A stretch of DNA of 13,036 nucleotides, from the NCBI GenBank assembly GCA_947584105.1, contig CANPWK010000018.1:1-13036 (forward strand), written 5' to 3'. Positions within the stretch are counted from its first letter, which is position 1. Each line of letters begins with the position of its first letter. This document shows, piece after piece, positions 5,659 to 11,590 of this stretch. A program made the translations under genes and the position numbers. Source of the stretch: an uncultured Bacilli bacterium. Lineage in GTDB: Bacteria > Bacillota_I > Bacilli_A > RF39 > UBA660. Under the pieces are notes generated by a model, which ran no database searches, had not been told where the DNA came from, and saw only the letters and a list, made by a program, of their open reading frames with translations.

Positions 5659-6747
5659 ATGAAAAAATTAGATTCAAAGTTTTTTATTACTTGTGGTTTT
5701 ATTATATTACTTCCAATTTTAGTTTTAATTATTTTATTTCTTGTTCGTGGTTGCGATGGTGGCAAAGATTATAAAGACTATGAAAATTTAATGATAAAAA
5801 AAGCTCAAAGTTATGCTAAAAAACATAAAATGTATCCGCAAAAGGGAAAACAAATATTGATTAAATTAGAAGAATTAGAAAGAGATGGACTTAAAAGTCC
5901 AGATAAATCATTAAAAGATAGTACTTGTAATGGTAGTGTTATTATTAAAAATACTTCTAATAATATTGAAAAAGAAAAGAAATATTTATATATTCCTTAT
6001 TTAGAATGTAATAAATACAAAACAGAGTATTTAAAAGATCATTTATTAAAAGATGTAACTAAGAATAATTCTGGATTGTATAAAAGTGGAGAAGAGTATA
6101 TATATAAAGGTAATAAAGTTAATAATTATATTTCTTTTTATGGAGTGACTTATAGGATTATAAAAATTACTAAAAATGGTAATCTAAAATTAATTAAAAC
6201 TGTTAGCCAAGAAATATCATCTAATTGGGATAATAAATATAATATTGATAAAAAAGCTTATTCTGGTGTTAATAATTTTGATGATAGTATAATTTTTGAT
6301 AAATTGACAGAAGATTACAATAATGTTAAAAATTTCTCTGAAAAAGCAAAAGCTCATTTAGTTACGCAAGATATATGTATTGGTAAAAGAAAAACAGATG
6401 ATTTAAATAAAGAGATTACAACAGAATGTGATAAAGTATTAGAAAATCAAGTTATAAGTTTACCTAGTGTAACAGATTTTACTTTAGCAAGTTATGATGC
6501 TAATTGTAATAAAATTGGCGATTTATCTTGTACTAATTATAATTATTTTACAGATTTTCTAGATTATTCATGGACTGTAGATTCTGTTTTGGAAGATTCA
6601 TCATTAGTTTATTATATTACAGCTGTTGATAGCGGTTTAGAGACTGCTAATAAATATAAAAAATATAATTTAGTCATTTTCTTAGATGGTGAAGAAATAT
6701 ATCAAAGTGGTAATGGAACTAAAGATGATCCATATGTAATTGAGTAA
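5659..6747 (+). CDS. Membrane-anchored Cys-rich extracytoplasmic protein, pseudopilin-like
   Basis: A 362-residue protein with one N-terminal helix (about 9-29) and a large exported part. Residues about 37-120 resemble the globular part of type IV pseudopilins: a long amphipathic helix (Tyr/Lys-rich, 38-58), a Leu-Glu-Glu-Leu-rich helix (66-77), then Cys90-Asn-Gly-Ser-Val and Pro-Tyr-Leu-Glu-Cys117. The rest (about 150-362) begins with Ile-Ser-Phe-Tyr-Gly-Val-Thr-Tyr-Arg-Ile-Ile and ends with Ser-Gly-Asn-Gly-Thr-Lys-Asp-Asp-Pro-Tyr, an ending I associate with exported proteins of low-GC gut bacteria. Six Cys lie in the exported region (90, 117, 240, 257, 283, 291). The N-terminus is not a canonical prepilin leader. 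It lies between T4SS-pilin copies 3 and 4 and could be a surface or tip component. No firm function. Confidence 0.55.
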   Translation: MKKLDSKFFITCGFIILLPILVLIILFLVRGCDGGKDYKDYENLMIKKAQSYAKKHKMYPQKGKQILIKLEELERDGLKSPDKSLKDSTCNGSVIIKNTSNNIEKEKKYLYIPYLECNKYKTEYLKDHLLKDVTKNNSGLYKSGEEYIYKGNKVNNYISFYGVTYRIIKITKNGNLKLIKTVSQEISSNWDNKYNIDKKAYSGVNNFDDSIIFDKLTEDYNNVKNFSEKAKAHLVTQDICIGKRKTDDLNKEITTECDKVLENQVISLPSVTDFTLASYDANCNKIGDLSCTNYNYFTDFLDYSWTVDSVLEDSSLVYYITAVDSGLETANKYKKYNLVIFLDGEEIYQSGNGTKDDPYVIE

Positions 6748-6762
6748 ATGCATATTTAGGGT

Positions 6763-6791
6763 TTGACAAAAAGGCATTAAAGATATATAAT
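6763..6791 (+). promoter_or_regulatory. Consensus sigma-A promoter for T4SS-pilin copy 4
   Basis: TTGACA (6763-6768), a 17-base spacer and TATAAT (6786-6791). Both hexamers and the spacing match the consensus exactly. Transcription should start near 6798, leaving a short leader containing GGAGG (6803-6807). No terminator is visible between the preceding stop (6747) and this promoter, so read-through from upstream may add to expression. Confidence 0.85.
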
Positions 6792-6815
6792 AAATTTAGT
6801 TTGGAGGAATGAAAA

Positions 6816-7202
6816 ATGATGTTTTTAGCAAAAGTTGCAACAGATGTTGAATATACTTGTGGTAATATTGATAATTTTGTATTTAGTGGTATGTTTCCAT
6901 ATGTCGTATCAACAGCCGTAATGATTATTAAAATAGTAGTGCCAATTTTATTAATTGTATTTGGGATGATAGATTTAGCAAAAGCAGTTATTGCGAGTAA
7001 AGAAGATGAGATTAAAAAAGCTCAAAATACTTTTATTAAAAGATTGATAGCTGCTGTAATTGTATTCTTTGTTGTATCTTTAGTACAAATCGTTATTCGA
7101 TTTGTTGCTGGAAATGATGAAGATAGTGTTATGAGTTGCTTTAACTGTTTTGTAAGTGGACAAGTCACGGATTCTAAGTCTGCATCTTGTAGTACTAGAT
7201 AA
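6816..7202 (+). CDS. VirB2/T4SS-type pilin paralog 4, likely major subunit
   Basis: A 128-residue paralog of the three tandem genes at 4339-5649. It has Cys15, helix 1 (about 30-58, with Phe-Gly-Met-Ile-Asp), the loop Lys-Glu-Asp-Glu-Ile-Lys-Lys-Ala-Gln (62-70), helix 2 (about 76-97) and a tail with Cys108, Cys111 and Cys125. Unlike the others it has no cleavable signal peptide: only about 14 residues precede the first Cys, and an in-frame TGA two codons upstream rules out a longer N-terminus. The start follows GGAGG by eight bases, and a second ATG follows at once. It has a perfect consensus promoter and its own terminator, so it forms a single-gene unit that should be highly expressed. I infer it is the main subunit. 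Confidence 0.75.
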   Translation: MMFLAKVATDVEYTCGNIDNFVFSGMFPYVVSTAVMIIKIVVPILLIVFGMIDLAKAVIASKEDEIKKAQNTFIKRLIAAVIVFFVVSLVQIVIRFVAGNDEDSVMSCFNCFVSGQVTDSKSASCSTR

Positions 7203-7228
7203 TCAAGCATATGCTTGATTTTTTATTT
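7201..7228 (+). terminator. Rho-independent terminator after T4SS-pilin copy 4
   Basis: An 8-bp perfect stem (7201-7208 with 7213-7220) with loop ATAT is followed by a T-rich run (7219-7228). It begins inside the TAA stop codon. The 3' arm also serves as the -35 box of the next promoter. Confidence 0.8.
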
Positions 7229-7243
7229 GTATTATGTTAGAAT
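7215..7243 (+). promoter_or_regulatory. Extended -10 promoter for the SPFH gene
   Basis: TTGATT (7215-7220), a 17-base spacer and TAGAAT (7238-7243), with the extended -10 TG at 7235-7236. The -35 lies in the 3' arm of the preceding terminator. Transcription would start near 7250, only about 16 bases before the ATG at 7266, leaving AGAGGG as ribosome binding site. Confidence 0.65.
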
Positions 7244-7265
7244 AACATTAGAAAAGAGGGATGTT

Positions 7266-8396
7266 ATGCCACAACAAGAAAGTATGAAAAATATAAAAAA
7301 TATTCAAGGTTTTCAACATAAAACTATTTTAACAATAACTCAAGGAACAGTCTTAGTTAAACTTAATAAATTTACAGGGGATATAAAGGTTACGAAAACA
7401 TCTGGTCTTAAGGTGTCTTTATTGCCTTGGATATCACATAGAGTTTATTCTTCTATGCCACAGCAATTAAATACTCCACCATCTTCTGCATATACAAAAG
7501 ATGACATGGGAGGTCAGGGGCCAAAAATTAATTATGACACAGACTACATGTATAAAATTGTTAATCCAGTTCAATTTTCTAAAATGGAATTAAGTGAAAG
7601 CGCTAAAAATAATTCTAAATCGACAGTAACTATTATTGGTGAGAGACTAGATAATATAGTAAGGGGCTATATATCAAAAAAAACAATTCAACAATTTATA
7701 GGCCAAGGTAATATTGATATATTAAGCGAATGCAGATCAGAACTTGCTAATATAGAAAGAGATTATGGTGTTCAACTAACAGAAATGATGATTACTAAAA
7801 TTCAAATGCCAAAAGAAATTTCTGAACAATTAGAAAAAAATCAAAAAGAAAAATTAAAAATAGAAGAAGAGGAATATAGTAAACAATCAAGAATAATTAA
7901 AGCAGAAGGAGATGCAGAAGTAAAAAAGATCAATGCTAGTGCTGATGCTTTGAAAATTCAAAAAATAATTCAATCAAGTTTATTAGCTACTAGACAAGCC
8001 GGTGGAAATGTTGATGATATGTGTAGAGCAATAGGACAAGCATTAGTTAATGAAGGCTTAGTAAATGGATCAAATCCTAATACTACTGTAATTGCAACAA
8101 ATGCTGTTAATTATGCATGCCAACAATCTATGACTAATGGTGCAATTGATCCAAATACATTTGCATCAATGATTCTAGGCTCACTAGCAACAATGAATCA
8201 CAATGCCAATAATAATCCAGTGAATAATCAACCATCCCAAAAACCAGATATTGTGGATGTTAATCCGGTCACAAATGATGATCCTTTAAATAATGTGGAT
8301 TGGATAAGATATTTAAAAGATCCAGACTATTTTGATTATGTAGAAAGTTTAAAAAATGGTCAAAATGAACATAATGATGAAGGAAAGAGTAGATAA
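7266..8396 (+). CDS. SPFH/band-7 domain protein without membrane anchor
   Basis: A 376-residue protein. The SPFH/prohibitin-like domain covers about 20-185: beta-rich to 105, then helical, ending in the typical Tyr-Gly-Val-Gln-Leu-Thr-Glu (167-173) and Gln-Met-Pro-Lys-Glu-Ile. A charged coiled coil follows at about 185-235, including Ala-Glu-Gly-Asp-Ala-Glu (213-218), a hallmark of the family. The end (310-376) is Asn/Pro/Asp-rich and probably disordered. Most SPFH proteins have an N-terminal membrane helix or hairpin, and none is seen here. I chose ATG 7266 because AGAGGG precedes it and a longer reading from TTG 7215 would start inside the terminator hairpin. It has its own promoter and terminator. 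SPFH proteins form membrane-associated rings or scaffolds. A role in organising the neighbouring secretion machine is inferred from position. Confidence 0.8.
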   Translation: MPQQESMKNIKNIQGFQHKTILTITQGTVLVKLNKFTGDIKVTKTSGLKVSLLPWISHRVYSSMPQQLNTPPSSAYTKDDMGGQGPKINYDTDYMYKIVNPVQFSKMELSESAKNNSKSTVTIIGERLDNIVRGYISKKTIQQFIGQGNIDILSECRSELANIERDYGVQLTEMMITKIQMPKEISEQLEKNQKEKLKIEEEEYSKQSRIIKAEGDAEVKKINASADALKIQKIIQSSLLATRQAGGNVDDMCRAIGQALVNEGLVNGSNPNTTVIATNAVNYACQQSMTNGAIDPNTFASMILGSLATMNHNANNNPVNNQPSQKPDIVDVNPVTNDDPLNNVDWIRYLKDPDYFDYVESLKNGQNEHNDEGKSR

Positions 8397-8451
8397 AAAA
8401 TTATTTCAAAATTATAATATATGCAAACAATTTTAAATAGTAGCATTGAAA

Positions 8452-8500
8452 AATATAAAAAAGGTAAACAGCAATAAGCGTTGTTTACCTTTTTTATATT
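8452..8500 (+). terminator. Strong, possibly bidirectional rho-independent terminator
   Basis: A perfect 19-bp inverted repeat (8452-8470 with 8482-8500) has an 11-base loop. Its GGTAAACA core is flanked by A6 on the 5' arm and T6 on the 3' arm, so it could stop transcription from either direction. It ends the SPFH transcript and insulates the VirB6-like operon. Confidence 0.85.
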
Positions 8501-8641
8501 ACAATATTATGAAATAATCAGGACGATATTAAAAAAATATAAAAGTAAAGGATAATTATTAATTCATACTAAAAATAAATATAACTAGAAATTTTCCAAA
8601 TTTTTGAAAATAGCAAGTAAGTTATTATCCTAATATCTATA
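8501..8641. other. Non-coding stretch upstream of the VirB6-like operon
   Basis: With the terminator before it and the promoter after it, this belongs to a 341-base gap (8397-8737) with no convincing gene. It is very A+T-rich. The only structure I see is an 8-bp inverted repeat, AGGATAAT at 8549-8556 and ATTATCCT at 8624-8631, whose 3' arm ends ten bases before the -35 box. With 67 bases between the arms it may be chance or a weak operator-like site. Confidence 0.4.
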
Positions 8642-8670
8642 TTGATTAATTATAAACTTTTTGATATAAT
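8642..8670 (+). promoter_or_regulatory. Extended -10 promoter for the VirB6-PrgI-VirB4 operon
   Basis: TTGATT (8642-8647), a 17-base spacer and TATAAT (8665-8670), with the extended -10 TG at 8662-8663. The predicted leader is about 60 bases long and A+T-rich. It ends in a weak AGTGGTGG ribosome binding site four bases before ATG 8738, so translation of the first gene may be modest. Confidence 0.75.
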
Positions 8671-8737
8671 TATCTCAGAATGATAAATTGTCTTTAATTT
8701 TAGAAAAATTAAAAAAGTTTTAGAAAGTGGTGGCCAT

Positions 8738-10732
8738 ATGTGGTTTTGGAAAATAATTCGTAGATTTTTTATGTCACTAGATACGGTATTATTTAACTTT
8801 ATTGGAACATTATATGATCTATTATTATCAATATCAAGAACTTCTATATTATCACAAGGTGATATAGCCGAATTTGCTAGGCGTATAGAATTATTACTTG
8901 GTATTTTTATGCTATTTAAATTGTCGTTTTCTTTAATCACATATATTGTTAATCCAGAGGACTTTTCTAGTAAAGACAAAGGTTTTGGAAAATTGATTCA
9001 AAATGGAGTAGTATCATTAGTTTTACTAGTAGTAGTACCATATATTTTTTCTATGGCCTACAATTTACAAGCTAAAGTATTAGAAGGAAATATTTTAGGA
9101 AGACTTATATTTGAAGAAGAAAATAATAATAGTGGTAGTGAACAAAATAATTATTTAGCTTCAGCAGGAGAAAATATGGCATTTACGACCATGTTGCCAT
9201 TTTTTATGCCAAATACAGGGGCTGATATAAAAAAAGAGGGTGCAGATTTAACTGATTGTATTAACATATATGAAGATAAAGATACGTTTAATAAAGACTG
9301 TGAAAAAGCTCTTGCAAATGCAGGAATGGGTACGACAGATCTTAATGATTACGTTAATGGAATAGAAAACAGAAGCTTGGGTTTGACATTTAGGGCATCA
9401 GCTGCTTTAGCTAGTGATGATGATTCTGAATCATTTATTATAGATTATAAAGCACCTTTATCAACTGTCGTTGCCGTAATTATTTGCTTACTGTTAGTTA
9501 CATTTTGCATTGATATTGGCTTGAGAAGTATTAAATTAGCTTTTTTACAACTAGTATATCCAATTCCAGTTATAGCTTATATGGATCCTAAAGGTGGTAA
9601 AGATGGAATATTTAAAAAATGGTACCAAATGTGCTTTTCAACATATTTAAGCTTATTTTTAAGATTACTAGCTCTATATTTTGGTATATATATAATTTCT
9701 AAATTAAGTTCTGGTGCTATGTATGATATTATAAATGGTTCTCAAATAACTAATGGCTGGGTTATGATTTTCATAATTATAGGTGTATTAATGTTTATTA
9801 AGCAATTACCAACAATTCTTAAAAATCTAGGAATTAATATAGAAGGTGATGGTAAATTTACATTAAATCCATTAAAAAAGATAGAAGAAGGAGCTCTTGG
9901 TGGAAAAACTATTAGTAGACTTCCTAAAGCAGCTGCAGGAGCTGCTATGGGCCTTGGTATAGGAGCTGTCGGAATGGCGACAGGAGCTGGAATAGGTAAA
10001 GCATTTACAGGAATGGCATCTGGATTAGCAGATGGATTAAAAGGCAAAAAAATAGGCGAAATTCATAAAGGACAAATTGATGCCAATCAACGTCTAAGAG
10101 AAGCAAGAGCTAATGGTTCGACATTTTTAGGAAGACGTGGAGTTCAAATTAGAAATTTAATTGGAGCAGAGCCAAGATCTATAGCTAATGCTAGAAATTT
10201 GAAAACTTTGGAAGAACAAAAGAATTTCTATGACCAACAAGCAGGCACACAAAAGTCAATTAGAGATAGAATATTAAGCGAATTAAGAACTAATGCTGAC
10301 TATGATGACCCAACTAAAGGAAGTTGGTATGCTGCTCGAAATACAATATTAGGTACTGAAGCTCAACTTGAGGCAGCAAAAGCTGCAGGTAATGAAAGCG
10401 AAATTGCCAGGTTAACTAAGGAACTGAATAAAGCTGAGCAGTTAGCATATGAAACAGTAATTAATTCTAATAATGCAATGGATGATGCTGTTGTTGCATC
10501 TGAGATTAGAAAATTTAACATTAGAAACGATGAAAATAAAAAATGGGCAGAAGAAGCAGGACTTGCTAATATCGATCTTACTACAAATGTTGCTAACAAC
10601 TCGAATGAACTTAAAGATTCTAAAAAGAATGCTGCAACCAAAGGTAATGAAGTTGATGATACAATTTATAGAGTTAAATCTTCTAGAAAAGCTCAAGCTG
10701 CATCAGCTAATGAAAATGCTGTTAAACATTAA
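8738..10732 (+). CDS. VirB6/TrbL-like polytopic T4SS membrane protein
   Basis: A 664-residue protein with about six helices (roughly 48-71, 85-109, 240-262, 264-282, 299-321, 338-361). A loop of about 125 residues between helices 2 and 3 holds two Cys (174, 188), which could form a disulfide if outside. This is the plan of VirB6/TrbL proteins, the channel component of type IV secretion. After residue 365 comes a Gly/Ala-rich stretch (about 397-435) with small-residue repeats like a glycine zipper. A long charged, helical, coiled-coil-like tail of about 225 residues follows, with an Ala/Ser/Asn-rich end. ATG 8738 has a weak AGTGGTGG site. ATG 8771 is possible but has no ribosome binding site. 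It is the first gene of an operon with PrgI and VirB4. Confidence 0.75.
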   Translation: MWFWKIIRRFFMSLDTVLFNFIGTLYDLLLSISRTSILSQGDIAEFARRIELLLGIFMLFKLSFSLITYIVNPEDFSSKDKGFGKLIQNGVVSLVLLVVVPYIFSMAYNLQAKVLEGNILGRLIFEEENNNSGSEQNNYLASAGENMAFTTMLPFFMPNTGADIKKEGADLTDCINIYEDKDTFNKDCEKALANAGMGTTDLNDYVNGIENRSLGLTFRASAALASDDDSESFIIDYKAPLSTVVAVIICLLLVTFCIDIGLRSIKLAFLQLVYPIPVIAYMDPKGGKDGIFKKWYQMCFSTYLSLFLRLLALYFGIYIISKLSSGAMYDIINGSQITNGWVMIFIIIGVLMFIKQLPTILKNLGINIEGDGKFTLNPLKKIEEGALGGKTISRLPKAAAGAAMGLGIGAVGMATGAGIGKAFTGMASGLADGLKGKKIGEIHKGQIDANQRLREARANGSTFLGRRGVQIRNLIGAEPRSIANARNLKTLEEQKNFYDQQAGTQKSIRDRILSELRTNADYDDPTKGSWYAARNTILGTEAQLEAAKAAGNESEIARLTKELNKAEQLAYETVINSNNAMDDAVVASEIRKFNIRNDENKKWAEEAGLANIDLTTNVANNSNELKDSKKNAATKGNEVDDTIYRVKSSRKAQAASANENAVKH

Positions 10733-10752
10733 TAAAAAGGATGTGATACTAT

Positions 10753-11073
10753 ATGGATAATATGTATTTAATACCAGCTAATTCTAAAAAATCTATGTTG
10801 ATATTTGGATTATTTAGAAAATTTGATTTAATATTATTTTTAGTTGGAGTAGGAGTTTCGCTATTATTATTAATGATTCTTCCTATTGATCAACTTTTAT
10901 TTGCAATTATTGCTTTGGCTCCGGGATTAATTTGTGCATTTTTAGTTTTCCCAGTTCCAAATTATCATAATATTAGAACAATTATTATGTTAGCTTGGGA
11001 ATTTTATACAACAAGACAAAAATATATATGGAGAGGTTGGTGCTATAAAGATGAAGAAGACAGTAAAGAGTAA
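10753..11073 (+). CDS. PrgI family (VirB3-like) T4SS protein
   Basis: A 106-residue protein with two adjacent helices (about 27-43 and 46-68), a short N-terminal cytoplasmic part that begins with a Leu-Ile-Pro-Ala motif, and a conserved-looking tail Tyr-Thr-Thr-Arg-Gln-Lys-Tyr-Ile-Trp-Arg-Gly-Trp (85-96). Length, double helix and the Trp-rich tail match the PrgI family, the Gram-positive counterpart of VirB3, which sits beside VirB4 at the membrane. The ribosome binding site is AAGGATGTGAT, close to the ideal sequence. It lies 20 bases after the VirB6-like gene and overlaps the next gene by 23 bases, the usual order in Gram-positive T4SS operons. Confidence 0.85.
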   Translation: MDNMYLIPANSKKSMLIFGLFRKFDLILFLVGVGVSLLLLMILPIDQLLFAIIALAPGLICAFLVFPVPNYHNIRTIIMLAWEFYTTRQKYIWRGWCYKDEEDSKE

Positions 11074-11590
11074 GTATACAGATATTCCAATTAAAGATAT
11101 ATCAAATGGTATGATTCTTTTAGATAATAAATTAAAAGTATCTGGTATTAAGATTATGCCAAGAAATATTTTTATATTAGATCCGGCTACTCAGAATGCT
11201 ATTATTACAAATTTAAAGACAGTTTACAATGTAATTGATTATGAGTTTTGGATTATTGCTGCTGATAGGCCTGTAGATATAAGCGTTTATTTATCAGAAT
11301 TGCAAGTTTTGTATAATTCTTCAGTATCACCAGTTCAAAGAAAATTGATATCTGAAGATATGGAAAAGGCCAATATGTTTATATCCAATAGTGTAGTTGA
11401 TACAGAATATTATTTATTATTTAAACATAAAGATGATGAGATTATTCAAAAACGTATTAGAAATTTAATCAATAATTTTGCATCAGCAGGTCTTACTGCT
11501 TTTCAAACTAGTAATGATGATTTAAGAATGATTCTTGATAACTTTTTAAACGGGGGGCAAACAACTAATTTTGGGACGGTGTTTGCATGA
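11051..11590 (+). CDS. Separate VirB4 N-terminal-domain-like protein
   Basis: A 179-residue soluble protein. It resembles the first domain of clostridial VirB4/TraE ATPases: an Ile-Pro-Ile-Lys-Asp-Ile opening (12-17), Asn-Gly-Met-Ile-Leu-Leu (19-24), an Asn-Ile-Phe-Ile-Leu-Asp-Pro segment (39-45) and a Glu-Tyr-Tyr-Leu-Leu-Phe strand (119-124). Here it is a gene of its own. Its TGA overlaps the ATG of the ATPase gene (ATGA at 11587-11590), so the two are probably made together and act as one unit. It starts inside the PrgI gene with a distant GGAGAGG. A run of six G (11552-11557) near the end stands out in this A+T-rich DNA. The domain call is by pattern recognition only. Confidence 0.65.
   Translation: MKKTVKSKYTDIPIKDISNGMILLDNKLKVSGIKIMPRNIFILDPATQNAIITNLKTVYNVIDYEFWIIAADRPVDISVYLSELQVLYNSSVSPVQRKLISEDMEKANMFISNSVVDTEYYLLFKHKDDEIIQKRIRNLINNFASAGLTAFQTSNDDLRMILDNFLNGGQTTNFGTVFA

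Noticed and set aside
7215..7265. Longer SPFH reading frame starting at TTG 7215
   Set aside because: The extra codons would begin inside the terminator hairpin and upstream of the predicted transcript start. ATG 7266 has an AGAGGG site at good spacing.
8650..8979. Minus-strand reading frame overlapping the VirB6-like promoter and start
   Set aside because: It has no ribosome binding site, covers a good + strand promoter and coding region, and encodes nothing recognisable.
10363..10760. Overlapping frames on both strands in the VirB6-like C-terminal tail
   Set aside because: They are shadows of the long A/G-rich coding region. The main frame is continuous with the membrane domain and ends just before the PrgI gene.
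11552..11557. G6 run as a phase-variation switch fusing the small protein to VirB4
   Set aside because: A base gain would put the reading into the VirB4 frame, but that frame has TAA at 11566-11568 before the VirB4 start, so no fusion results. Loss of the last ten residues alone is a weak switch.
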